Shown one piece after another: positions 31,001 through 42,062 of a stretch of DNA of 64,000 nucleotides. Origin of the DNA: Elysia crispata (lineage: Eukaryota > Mollusca > Gastropoda > Plakobranchidae). The position numbers and the translations under genes are program-made. A model generated the notes under the pieces. That model was not told the DNA's origin, did no database searches, and was given only the letters and a program-made list of their open reading frames with translations. The stretch covers positions 555,001 through 619,000 of the forward strand of contig JAWDGP010001166.1 of assembly GCA_033675545.1 (NCBI GenBank), given 5' to 3'. Each line of letters opens with the position of its first letter. Positions within the stretch are counted from its first letter, which is position 1.

Positions 31001-31502
31001 TTGTCAAGCAACTCAGCCAGGGCACCAAATAAAAACTCATGGGTAGTCCTGAAAAGGTTGATAGCGATGGCCAAGCAAAGCAAAATTAGCTGATTTGCAC
31101 ATTGTCAATAAATAAGAACAAAGATATGTGAACTATTTCTCGTAATTGACTTTTATCAGCTTCAGTTTTAAAAATTGACTTTCTATAACACATACCATAA
31201 AACAGAATTTTGAGTTATCATTCATACACATAAAATGTTTCCTTCATGAATTATAATCTTTTAGTTCTAATTTCAGGTGGAGGAATATTAAGAATAATTA
31301 AAAAAAATTAATTATCTTGCTTAATTTCATAAGATTTGAATTGTACTAAAATCTGGGAGTTAATCATAATGATGTTTGAAACGCACATAAACAGAAAAAC
31401 ATACATTAAAAAACAACAACATTCATTCTTAATATTCACTCACGAGTTTGTGTGTAGATAGTCAAAGCTGAGTTGAGCACGATTCAAGTTTGAAAGATCC
31501 AT
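11315..31502 (-). CDS. MORC2: MORC2 (MORC family CW-type zinc finger 2), 25 coding exons, 3' end missing
   Basis: In vertebrates MORC2 is a nuclear GHKL ATPase that dimerises on ATP, compacts chromatin and works with the HUSH complex to silence transposons and foreign DNA. Exons, 5' to 3': 31502-31444, 31048-30995, 30600-30566, 29764-29696, 29274-29184, 28841-28658, 28325-28105, 27368-27123, 26803-26758, 26488-26403, 25279-25139, 24792-24773, 24457-24323, 24065-24041, 23590-23487, 22788-22683, 21429-21336, 20852-20814, 19985-19893, 18092-17835, 15111-14875, 14477-14277, 13100-13037, 12335-12293, 11404-11315. All have GT donors and AG acceptors, and the phases join to 2741 nt of open frame (about 913 residues). 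The start [20 protein letters not shown] matches the start of vertebrate MORC2. The last exon stops in mid-codon (TG|G, Trp), so at least one more exon must follow. From memory the human protein is about 1030 residues, so a C-terminal part is lacking here. Identity is firm; single exon edges in the low-complexity part (18092, 19893) are less certain. Confidence 0.95.
12336..14276 (-). other. MORC2 introns 22 and 23
   Basis: AT-rich intronic DNA of about 1.9 kb, interrupted only by exon 23 (13100-13037). No repeat array, RNA gene or second gene was seen. Confidence 0.6.
14277..19985 (-). CDS. MORC2: MORC2 exons 19-22: low-complexity basic, Ser-Pro and poly-Glu region
   Basis: Exon 19 (31 codons) has basic and mixed-charge sequence. 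Exon 20 is Pro/Ser/Arg-rich with repeated SPSP units, as in [14 protein letters not shown]. Exon 21 has a run of about 27 acidic residues interrupted by single Asp, followed by basic KPKGRKGK. Exon 22 carries PVKKQRIS, a likely nuclear localisation signal. The equivalent part of human MORC2 is also disordered, Pro-rich and then acidic, but the sequence is not alignable. The open frame, exact phases and GT/AG junctions support these exons; residue identity alone does not. The poly-Glu run is encoded by mixed GAG/GAA codons, so it is not just a pure trinucleotide expansion. Confidence 0.8.
15112..17834 (-). other. MORC2 intron 20, 2.7 kb
   Basis: The longest intron found in this gene. It has an imperfect 36-bp duplication near 15445-15515 (AAAGAGATAAAAATT units) and a possible degraded dispersed repeat at about 16380-17405, with CTGCCA-type ends and TCTGAAT/TCGGAA motifs. 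No open frame of note. Confidence 0.55.
18093..19892 (-). other. MORC2 intron 19
   Basis: AT-rich, 1.8 kb. It holds a CTCF-like motif GCCCTCTGGTGG at 18491-18502 in a GC-richer patch and nothing else notable. Confidence 0.55.
21336..24065 (-). CDS. MORC2: MORC2 exons 14-17: CW-type zinc finger
   Basis: Exon 14 (25 nt) and exon 15 lead into the CW domain at about residues 503-545. The four zinc-binding cysteines are present across exons 15-17: one at the end of LQC, one in DMC, one in HWVC and one in NKC, with the conserved tryptophans in CLKWRTIPF and DHWVC. In other proteins CW domains read histone H3 K4 methylation; the human MORC2 CW domain is reported to lack that activity, and its role is uncertain. 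The domain is split by three introns. The segment after it ([20 protein letters not shown]) starts coiled coil 2, which exon 18 (20852-20814, [12 protein letters not shown]) continues. Confidence 0.93.
21981..22046 (+). repeat. (AAT)n/(GAT)n microsatellite in a MORC2 intron
   Basis: About 17 AAT units with one CAT, ending in five GAT units. Confidence 0.93.
24323..27191 (-). CDS. MORC2: MORC2 exons 8-13: coiled-coil arm and return to the ATPase module
   Basis: The end of exon 8 (from about 27191 down) plus exons 9 and 10 are rich in Ala, Glu, Lys and Arg (for example [17 protein letters not shown]). They correspond to coiled coil 1, the arm that protrudes from the ATPase module and binds DNA in human MORC2. 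Exon 11 then returns to globular sequence, with [20 protein letters not shown]. Exon 12 is a 20-nt microexon, and exon 13 contains [19 protein letters not shown], nearly identical to human. The snail-type insert between the two helices (exon 9, with [15 protein letters not shown]) differs from the vertebrate insert. Here that loop is probably a flexible tip. Confidence 0.9.
27123..31502 (-). CDS. MORC2: MORC2 exons 1-8: GHKL ATPase and S5-like transducer region
   Basis: These eight exons encode about residues 1-320. The ATP-binding motifs are all visible: the N-box [11 protein letters not shown] with the catalytic Glu and the Mg-binding Asn, the DDGEGMDP motif (LDDGAGMDP in human), FGKS, and the glycine-rich lid [19 protein letters not shown]. 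The second half carries [39 protein letters not shown] and DPRMRIYI, all close to vertebrate MORC2. Nothing essential is missing, so the ATPase is predicted to be active. Exons 2-4 are short (54, 35 and 69 nt). The residues between the N-box and the DDG motif are split over three exons. Confidence 0.95.
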
Positions 31503-34423
31503 TCTGATCCTTTCATATGCCTCTGAAAGGCTATAGTTCAAGAATAGGGCAGCATTATAATGGGTGAAACAAAGCAACCTGTATGCTTTACAAGAACTAC
31601 AAACAGAGCATTTCCAATTATAATTTTAAATTCATTGAAAATGTGACAGATAGGGAAAAGATATTCCTACAATTTTTGCAAGACCAACTTATGCTAATTG
31701 CTATTAGTTACATTTACAATGACAAGATCTATAAAGTTTCTTATCAGTATACAGTGTTATTAGTTGGACAGGTCACGGACAGTTCTGGTCTGAGATCTGG
31801 AGTTTCTATTAGGCCCTCTGCCTATGATGAGAAGCCATGAGGTTTAGCTTGATGCAACTTCCCCTATACCTACTTTTTGGGTGATATAACATCTATGTCT
31901 CACATTTGATTTGATGGCTACAGTCGCTGTTCATGATTTTATGAGCTAAAATGTAAAAAATTATGACTGAACAACTATACAAATCTTAAACACTATACGT
32001 ACCAAGTAAATTCACCACTACTGTATCCACTGCCCTAGTAAATTTTGAGATGAGGGGATCCATCACGAACAAATGCATATGTCTAGCTCCATCAATTTTT
32101 AAATTTTTTTTATTCTGTTTGAAATGAATTCACATGGAATGGTTGCTACACCTTATAAAGAGGTAAGGAATGTGAAATTAAATCAAAAAATTTTTTTAGA
32201 AGGGGTTGGGATCAAGGAAAGAAAAACAAATAGAAAATAAAGAAGTTTTATTTTGTAACACAGGGATTCCCCGTTTGCAAGGAAAAAGGTTGATTGAAGT
32301 GATGTCCCTTCCTTCTATTGTCAAGGGAGATCAGTGCAACGTATTTATCCAGTATTTTTAGCACTAAAAAGGCATAGGGTATCCCCTTTCTAAGAACAGG
32401 GTTTGTACCCGTTTGCAGTTATGGAGTGACAACGTTGACACATGGGGATTCCCCGTTTCCAGTAAGAAATGTGTTTAAGGTATTTAGCCATTTGGAGGTC
32501 TATTGTTCCTGTTATCTTCCTTGTAAACAGCTAACTGAGAATGAATGGGAAGGTCTAATTTTCTGTGACAAAAATACTTATCAAATGAAGTAGCTGGTAA
32601 ATTTGACTGGTCTTGCACCCATCCTTTTTAGGATATAGTAACCAAATTGATTCTGGATCTAAATCAAAGTTTGATTGATTTTAAGCAAAGAATACTTACA
32701 ATTACATCATTCCAACTGACGAAAGAAACAATTGATCATGTACTGTCTTTATGTGATAATATTTATATGCTTTGTTTTCTAACTCAATTGTTTTTTCATC
32801 AGGGGAAGAAAATGAAATCTACATTAAATTTAAAGACTGGTAAATAGTTTTTAAATAAAGCTGGTACTCTCACAAGTCTCAGTATGGATTGCTCACGGTA
32901 AATGCATTCTAAACAAACTGAAAGCAATAACTATAGAAAGTGCATTGCTGATAGCAGCGACCAGGATCTAGCAACCAAGCTTTAGAAACTAACTTCTAAG
33001 GGTATAGGCAGACTACATAACCATAGTAACACTATTGGAAAGTGGAGGTTGGTATTTTCATAATTCAACCCCCGTCATGAAAATGACTCTAAATTCATAT
33101 TAGGGTTTGGGTGCTTCAGGAAACAAGTCTTGAAAACCAAAGAGAACATAGATTGGAAGAGATCCTAGATCTAGATCTAATTTGATTTGTACTCAGCAGA
33201 TCTTGACAGACATATATTCATATATGCTCAAATCCTATGGCAGCAGAGGCAAACCTGAATGCAAATGGATCCTTATAAAATGATGAAAACTACTGCAATG
33301 GAAGAAGAGCAACCCTGAAATTTAGATCTAATGCTCTTACAGATTCAGATGAGAGAGTCGGGACTGGTGTCATGAGATTTGAAACATGGTCTAAATTAAA
33401 TCTAGACTACTAGAGATCTAGATCTAGACTGTCCAGCCTCAAGGATCAGTGACTATTGTGGGGGTAAGAATCTAATTTAGAAAGATTGTCTAGACCTAGA
33501 CCTAATTATGGCAAAAGATTCGGTCACAATGTAGAGGTTACCTTTTCTTATATATTTGCAACACCAAAAATATGAGTTTTATTTACTTTTGACAACGTTT
33601 CGATACAAAACACAATGCAGGTTGTACGACTCAGAGGCTCACAGCTTCCCTCCGAGGCTCCGATCAACAGCAATCTGTTGTCTGCGAGGAAACAGTTTTA
33701 CGAAACAAAGCTTTACTTGCTTCTTCAAAATCTATCGTCAGAACATGATAAAATGATTTATATTATTTCATTACACAACAAACAGTGTTTCCTATTCAAA
33801 ATAAAATGTTTAGTATTCTTAGTGAATTTGTTTTCCTCTAAATTTTGATTTAGCTTCTATTTTTACAGTAGTTGATAAAATCTGGATTTTTTACCGAAGG
33901 CGGCGACCCTGGTCAAACTTTTTGAGAGTACTAAATGTGATTCCGTATACATGTTTAGACTGCACTGCTCTGGGAAAATGAACTTATACGCACTTTATTA
34001 TTTTCATTTAATATTTTTTTCCTTTGAACATTTTTACCTCCTGGGCATACCAGGCCTATCTTTGGCTTCCGCACAATGCAAGAGTTCTCAGGTCTTATCT
34101 CTTACAGCTTGTAACTATTATGTCGTCAATTTGTTTCCCTGATGCCATAATTATAAGGGAACATAGTTCATCCTAAACTGTCTTTGCCAAAAACACCATC
34201 GAAACAAGTGCACATAAACTAGACGGTTAAAAAATTTGTTCAGCGTTATTTAGGCCTGCAGTAAAAGATAAGTCTTAATCAAAGGGGAACGCCACTGAAA
34301 AAGACATGATTCGCGCTATTAATTGCATGAGTGTCTATTTCACATATGAGGCAAAGTAGCTTCAATTATTATATTTTTGTAGGATGTTAATATTGGGGGG
34401 GGGGGGGGGGGGGGGGTAAAAAT

Positions 34424-34493
<70 letters not shown>

Positions 34494-34632
34494 GACTCAT
34501 AGCTCTCAGGTAATAAAAAACAATAAAAGTCATGAGAAAGCGAAAGTAGGCCGCAAACAACAACAAACTACACGCTGAAGTAAAAACAAAACAAAACCCA
34601 AAAACAGAGCAGTCATGATACAAAGGTAGTTA
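31503..34632. promoter_or_regulatory. Divergent spacer between MORC2 and CUSTOS start codons
   Basis: The two genes are transcribed away from each other from this 3.1-kb region. On minus, a possible 3' splice site (CTTTCAG at 31523) just before the MORC2 ATG suggests that its 5' UTR is spliced. A GC-richer patch with CG dinucleotides at about 33600-33720 is a candidate promoter or first noncoding exon, with a GTAACC donor-like site near 33550 on minus. A short open frame at 33615-33848 has no recognisable similarity and is probably chance. The rest is AT-rich, with a palindromic TCTAGATC cluster at 33160-33510 and a repeated GGATTCCCCGTTT motif. Confidence 0.5.
34396..34488 (+). repeat. G-run followed by (CT)n
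   Basis: About 21 consecutive G, a short spacer, then about 30 CT units. It lies roughly 145 bp upstream of the proposed CUSTOS start codon. Confidence 0.9.
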
Positions 34633-37600
34633 ATGGCGTACAGGTATCATTTTCACATTTATACAACCGCACCGAATAAGAAATCTTATTTGCAAGGTAT
34701 TGTTTTTAAAACAAGTAGTCCAGGAAACATAGAACAATTAGACAGGCTGTTGACATGACCAAATCAATAACCTTTATTCCATAGGCGGATAAGCTGCTCT
34801 GTGACTGATACCCCATGCTGCGTTCATCGAAATGCGTTATTGCTTTGAATAAATATCTAGATATGGATCGATATTAGATCTAGGTCTAAAGATAGATTAT
34901 GAGGTATACTTTTTATGCTTACTTGAGAAAAAAAATGATCTGAACATCATTTGCTCTTTTATAATATACCACACTTTTGAGGTGTATTGAATCAACCTTA
35001 CAATTGCTCTTTTTTACGCAGTTTTACGCAGTTGAATTAATAGGTGCAAACCACATACCTTCTCTCTACATCTCTCATATACATATATTTATATTCATAT
35101 ATATATGGGTCACTGTATCCACTTTTCGTTTTAGTTTGAACCTTATACATGCTAACACATATTTGTACATGTATTATCTTCAAATGTTTTTTCCTACCCA
35201 TTTCCTTATCAAGAAGTGAATAATACTAGTTATAATGAGAGCTTTGTTGATAGGATTCTTTATATTACGATCTTGATATATTTATAAAGCGTTAAGGAGA
35301 TCCGGAAAATTGGCCTTGATCTTATCTTTGTTCTTGGGTTAAAATAAAATAGAAATGATATATTTAAGAATGACTTATTTGTATATTTGTCATAAAGATA
35401 TGGTTAAAAGAATATTTTAAATTGCTTAACAAGAGATTAAATTTATAAGGAATTTATAGGTCTTTCAGTAACACAAAGTTAAAAATATATGTTATGTATG
35501 ACAAACGCAATTAAAATGTGTGTGATGAATTGCTCATTGTTTAAGAACCTTCAATAAAAGAAAAATGTATGCTTTATTTATTTACATTTATGATATATCA
35601 CAGCAAGGACGATGCTGTCACAATCTCTTGCAGCGATTCAAGTGATGATGAGGAGGAGCAGCGTAGAATAAGTGAAGCGGTGTCAGGAGTTAGCACAAGT
35701 GGTTATCAGAAAAGTGACTCGGGAAGCAAAGGTTGGGGAGTTTTTTCTTTGACTGAGTCTCTGTGCTACTTCTTTCGAGCTGATTTTAACTTGCTGATGT
35801 TAAGTTGAAATATCATAATTGCACTATTTGCAAATTCCTTTCAACTTTTGGACCAACAAAATCACTTATTCCAGGTACCTTGAACACTCAAGTAGGAACT
35901 TTTAAACTTTTCCTAATGTCTTCTTACTCATCTGATTTTTTTCCCTATCAGTTTCCTCTGTTTTGATTTAAGATTGCTCTAAGAACAAAAACAAAGCTGT
36001 TGTATGGCTTTTTGATAGGGGAAAAATAAATATAAAAAAAAGGTAAAAAAGTCAAAAGCTCTACATTTGTCTCGTGACTTTAGCTAGAAACGAGATTTTT
36101 TTTTTTAATTTTTCAATTCAGACTTCTGTGAACTTGTACTTTTCATTTGAGGCATCTAATTTCATAATCAGTTATCTTTATCACCCTTTTTTTTCTCTCT
36201 TACAGTTCTGATTGCTGGCAAGATATCAAGCTCACAGCAAACATTAAAATTTGATTTGAAAGCCTCTTTTACCATTACAAGGGGCAATGTAGACTTAACA
36301 AATTTGAAATCAAACAGGTGATTGTTTTACAAATTTTATACATTTTTTTTTATACAGCTATCAGTACCTCTGAGTCTCAGGGGTACAACACCAAAAAAAG
36401 CTGTTGTTTTTAGAATCATGAAGTAAAGTGTTAAAATGTGTATCTAAAAACTTGATAAGTGTAGAATTCAAAACAGTTTTTAGTCTTGGTCTCAGGCTGG
36501 TCGGAAGTTACATTTTTCAATCTTTCAAATTTTAAATTATTAAAAATCAAGCGTTGAACAAAGTTCAGGTACATTTTTTTTCTGCATTTGACATTTCAAG
36601 CATTTGCTTAAAATGCACAAAATTTCAACACTCTAGTAAAAAACAAAAAGACACAGCGATTTTTAATACATGCAAAAAAGCAATCATTCCTAGCTTTACC
36701 ACATCCAAAACACTGTGCACTCAGTTTGTTAAATTTATGCTCATCTTCTTGCTTTCATCCTTTGACACCAATATTTTATTTCTTCACACAGGCCTCAAGA
36801 TAGGAATGAGGAGGACGATGACCAGCTGTTGAAGACCACACCTGAGTTCCGAGCTTATGTTGCCAAACAGTTATCCAAGTTGCTTGATAGGTACTGTGAG
36901 TGTGTTAATGTTAGTAAGGCTGGGCGGTAATTTTTTTTTTTAATCTTCTCAGCTCTAATCATATTCTCAACAGATCATTTGATTTCTGCTATTTTGCTTG
37001 CCTTGAAGCTAAAAGTAAAGCATAGAACATGACTAAAAAAGGTACAAGGTGACCATCTGGTTCAGTATATTTTCAGGAGCAAGGAAAATTCAGTTTCTTA
37101 GACATTTCTAGTATATGTATTGAAGGTTGACATTTTTTAATTTCTTACTATGCCTTTTTAGTGGTTGATGGGGATTTAATAACTCAAGGTTCCTAAAACA
37201 CTTGGGCAGTCTTACATTAAGACTTACTAAAGAAACTTTGAAAAGCTCAAGCCATGTTGGAAAGTCTTAGGGACTAAATGATGATCTAAGCCTCAATTAA
37301 TAAAAAAAACTATTAACTGTTAGGTACTTATCACAACAGTTTTTCAGATGATGATGCTTGGATTCTTATTTCTGCAAAATCTGTAATAATTAAAAGAATA
37401 TTTGATTTCCATTTAGGAACTGATGTGATTTGTTTCTTGACATTATAGGGAACTGCCAAAATTGTTTTTTAATGTGTTTTTTTTTTTTTTTGGGGGGGGG
37501 AAACTTTTAAATATAGATTTCCTGCTGCATCGAAAGCATATAAAATTACCCATTATTCATGTCTATCTCTTAGCATTTCGATTACTTTAGTGCTAGCCTG

Positions 37601-40600
37601 ATCAGGGTTACTAGGTCATAACCAAGGCACTGAGGCCATCCTACTGGAACAATTGCTGAACAATGCAACAACATAATATAACTTTACAGGTGCCTCATTT
37701 AAAATATTACAATAATCTACTTGTTTTTAGTTTGAGCTCTTTAAAATTTGATTTTTATAAAAGATAGAAAAGCAAGCTGAAAGAGTATATAAATTGCATA
37801 AAAATGTGTTTTCCTGTTCATTTTCTGTTAGTAAATATATTTCTCTGTTTATCCTCAAGAGGATAATTAACTAGGGTTTTCGAAAAAAAAATTCAGGTAA
37901 AAAAAAAATGAAAGACAATTTTTACAAGTTGAGTAGCACTTTTTAAAAAAACTTTCATTTGAGTGGTTTGATGGAGAAACTTTAAAGATATAGCCATTTA
38001 ATGTCTGCTTAATTGGAAGTTAGCATGTGCTAAGCAGTCCCTCCACCTCCATTTCACTCATATTCTTTTGGAATACCTCTATTCGACTGATGATAGCTAT
38101 CTCTCTTTTTCATGTATTTTGAGGAAGTGTAAAATAAAGTTACTGAGATCAGGAACAAGAACGACAAACAGTTCTTCTTTCAAAGTTGATCCTACCACAA
38201 AGGCTTTCGCTAATGCTCATGCTTCCTCTGCATAAATTGCTCTCTTTTTCGTTCGCTATGGATACAAGCCCCTAAGTTTTTCTCACTTCCTTACCTCTAA
38301 TTATGCCAGCCTCATAGTCTATTTCAAGGCAAGAGCGAGTTTTGCGCCCCCTCTTGACTTTTCTTTTGTCCGACTCTTTACAAAAATGTTCTGTCTGATT
38401 TCTCTATATTTGTGCAGTTAACTGCATCATTGAGTGAATCTGTAGCATAGCTATAGTTGATTTTTTAAAATTTTATGTTCGTATTGCTTGTACGTTGTAG
38501 TTTGGTACACTCAGCATAGTCTGTGTTAACTGTGAGAGGCAGATAATTATAATTTTGGAGAGTTTTGGATAAGGTCTGAGTGATAAATACTGTCTAGTTT
38601 GTACTGTTCTGTTCATACCTTTGCAAACAGCTGTGGTTTCTCTTTCATTCATCCAGTACATTAGTTTGTAAGTTTAAAATACACTGGGAAGTCATTAAGA
38701 GTAAGATGGTCATCAAAAGATATCAAGAAAATCTAAATGTCTCTGGCCTATTTCTCTACTTTTTCAAGGGTTGCACTTACAAGTTTCCTTCATTGGGCAT
38801 ATTACTAGTCAAGAGAGTCGTTACCAATGTTTACTTAAAAATACTGATATACATCAGAGATCGGACATGCATTGGATCACAAACAGTCTATTAATTTAAA
38901 TTTTTACTCTCTATTTCATATTTCTTTCCCCCACAGTAGGGTACAGTCTATTTAAACATTAGATGCTAGAGTAATGTGCTCCATTATCCACAAAGAAAAA
39001 AAACAATATAAAGAAGAAAGACAGTATACCTTATTTACAAGTTCATGAGAAAGAAATTGAATGCTTTTTCACATTTGAAACGAATTTTATATTTCATAGC
39101 CAGAATTCAGTACACTTTAAACAAGACTTCTTCATAAGAAAAACAAATAAATCAATTTGACTTTGCAGAATTGATAAGACTTTCACTTTTTGATAACAAG
39201 CAAATCGATCATTCCAATTAAATTTTAATTAATTTTGAATATATAAAACCTAATTATAGCTTGTATTGACCGATCGTGAAGTACATCTAAAAATAAACAC
39301 ATAGTATTAAAACAAATGAACTTTTAGGAGATAAGTAAAAACAACAAGTTTTCAAGAAGAGAACAAGCTTTCATTTTATACCAAAAAGTATGACCCATTA
39401 ACAAAAACGAAGCCGGATATGGAGCAACAAAATATTCGATATAAATATTAATGATGCAAGAAACGAATCTACTGATGATAGATATGGCACTTCAGGGGGC
39501 TGCAAGCTTTCCTATTCAGGCGTGATTAATGATCCCTGACCCAAGATAATCTTAGCTCAGTGCATAGGCAGCGTAACTTTTGAAGTTATTGATGCTTTAT
39601 CTTTACAATACAGATTTCTCTCTGGGATAATGCTTACTCTTTTTCAAATGTTAAAATGTTAGTAAATTTTGTACAAGAGATCATGTCAATAGTCATCAAT
39701 TTCTCATGTAGTAAAATATGCTGTTGATTTTTACATCAGACCATGACTTGATACATATTCAATCATTTTTATATCTATGTGACCTGCTTGAATTTAGGCA
39801 TATATATCTTTTCAAATAAGACCAAATTGTGTTTAAAATTCTTGCAAAGTCTTCTGCCGTGTATGACTACTTTTTAAAATGGAATTATTAATTTTTTCTT
39901 ATAAGTTGCTTTTTCAAAATATTTTCAGAGATCTTTCAGAGTGCCTAGTTGAAAGTGCTTGGGAGAAAAGTGTCAAAAGCAATCACAAGTATGATGGAGG
40001 TATTGATGAAAATGCTTTAATAACTGATTAACAAGTTTGTATTTTAATTTCAATCATACATAGTGAGAAAATTAATGAAACTGTTGCATTTGCCAAATCT
40101 TATAGTGAATAATCTATGCAACAATAATTTATTGCTGAAATTTGAGACTTCAAACCTGAATAATGCTTTTTTCCTAGGCAAAGTCTTTTTGACATATACT
40201 GATATGTAGATTTAAGGATTATATTGCCACTCAGAGAAGAATTAAGAGGTTAACAAACAATTAAACACTACTGATATATCTTTCAAGGCCACAAGCAGAC
40301 TTTCCTTCCTTATAGTTCACAAGAAGGTTGCATCAGAAGAAACTTAAAAAAAGAAAAGCAAATACATGTATATTAAAACAGTAATAAATAAAACTGAAAA
40401 CCTTTCTTTCCACCCCAAAAGAAATTTTTAATTGGTTTTTACTTTCAGAAAATATTAACACTATAATCTTCTAGACTGTTATTGCTGTTAATCATTGTTA
40501 TGGCTTTACATTAGTTGAAACCCTGACACAGATCCTTGCATTCCCTTTCCTTCATTTTCCTCCAACAGGGGTTAAGCTGTTTTCTGATTCAAAAACATTG

Positions 40601-41989
40601 CTTGAGCTAAAATCTAGTGAAAGAAAAAAGAATGAAACAACGCCAGAGCCAAGGAAAAGAAAGATAAGACTCAGCACGAGCTCATCTTCTGACAGGTTAG
40701 CTCAGCAAACAGACAATGGTAGCGGGAATACCCTCTTTTCAACAATGCTTATTTTTATGCTATGACAGTGGCTGAGGTGCCTAGTAAATGTCAATAACTT
40801 TATTTGAAAAGTAAGATAAAGAACGTTTTTTTGTATTTACCTAACTGTATATAAGTGCCTAAAGCACTTTTCATAGGTTCTCTAATGCGCTGACTTGATA
40901 TTTCACCAGCCATTGTAGGTACTGATTTGACAGCCAGCTCTTTGGACTCAATCAGGCCAGGATTGGCACTTCAAACCCTCTAGTCTTAAAGCCAAGCGTC
41001 CTCTACTAGAACTATACCATGATGCAACACTTATGTCATCTATTTTCCTTTTAGTTTCATTTTATTTTGACATTCTAATAAATATAGAGAAAAAAAATGT
41101 TAAAGCAAGACGAATTTCTTTATCTATAAAAATCATTTTTAGCTTACAATGGGGTAATAGAAAAAGTCCATCAATTATATTTTACCCCTTAGGATTTTTT
41201 TACACAGGTAAGAAAAAAAAAATAAATCTATATAAGACTCAAAAAATGCTAAAGAGAATGTGGTAGACTCTTAGTCTTTGTCCTTGAAGCTCATATTATT
41301 CCTCCTGGGTGCAGTTTTGCCCTGTATGAATAAACTAATACAAGAGTTAGAATAATAGTTAATATGTAAAATATATTGTAAGAACTGAAATTAGATAGTG
41401 ACATTAAGCTTTTGCAGGATTACCTGTCAAGTGAGTGGTTCAAGCATTTTTGTTTGTTTGTTTATTTGTTTTTTATTTCATGATTACAAGTTTACTCAAA
41501 ACTCTGATCAGATTATTCCTTAGAGTTTAATATTGAATTTCAGCTTTGTTATTTTTATTTTCAAGTTGTGCCATATTTTCCCCCTTAGCCTAGCAATAAA
41601 AGCTTTTGCTTTTAAATCTCTTGATAGCCCATGAGCTAGTAATTTATCCATTTTTGCAATCCTTTCAAAAGCATAATTACGATGCTTATTATTTTTTCTT
41701 CTGCTCTCTGTTCATCAGCTCTGAGGATGAGGATATAAAAGCGTGTGTCTACTCTGTGGCTGACATAGAGCAAGAGAACCAGCGCCTGGCCAGATTGGAG
41801 GACAAGTCTGGTGATGGAAGGGCTGGTAAGCAAAACTCAAAGAGCTTTGATCTTCAGACATCAAACCCTGACAGCGTATGGGACAAGAATCATACAAATT
41901 CCAAGAAAAGTGAGAACGGGATGACTGAAAGCAAAAAGAAAAAGAAGAAGAAGAAGAAAAAGAAATTGGACGAAACACTAAAAAGTTAA
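34633..41989 (+). CDS. CUSTOS: CUSTOS (C12orf43 family) nuclear protein, 7 exons
   Basis: CUSTOS is a small nuclear protein; in Xenopus it binds beta-catenin and limits canonical Wnt signalling in head formation. Exons: proposed 34633-34643, then 35604-35731, 36206-36317, 36792-36890, 39929-39999, 40569-40695 and 41719-41989, all with matching phases; total 819 nt, 272 residues plus stop (human about 262). Diagnostic block: TTPEFRAYVAKQLSKLLD (residues about 98-116), nearly the human TTPEFRAHVAKKLGALLD. The N-terminal acidic serine cluster CSDSSDDEEEQRRISEA, the central RKRKIRLSTSSSSDSSEDED and the lysine-rich tail (11 Lys in a row near the end) all occur in the same order as in vertebrates. 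The last two are likely nuclear localisation signals. The family is certain. The first exon (ATG GCG TAC AG|GTATCA) is a guess: its phase fits and it gives a human-like start, but the donor and Kozak context are weak. Confidence 0.88.
36891..39928 (+). other. CUSTOS intron 4, 3.0 kb
   Basis: The largest intron of the gene, AT-rich. A T-run followed by G9 lies near 37480-37500. A GC-richer patch at about 38190-38360 contains GCGCCCCCTCTTG, a CTCF-like core. No nested gene was recognised. Confidence 0.55.
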
Positions 41990-42056
41990 ATGTTCATGTT
42001 GTTAAGCTTTCCAATGCCTTGGTATTTTGGCTGGCAAAATAATTGTGCATTTTGTA

Positions 42057-42062
42057 AATAAA
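42057..42062 (+). terminator. CUSTOS poly(A) signal AATAAA
   Basis: A canonical AATAAA lies 68 bases after the CUSTOS stop codon and is followed by T-rich sequence. It is the first such hexamer downstream, so the 3' UTR is likely about 90 bases. Confidence 0.65.

Noticed and set aside
33615-33848. Short frame starting MQVVRLRGSQLP upstream of CUSTOS
   Set aside because: It does not resemble the CUSTOS N terminus, and the patch is better explained as promoter or 5' UTR of the divergent pair.
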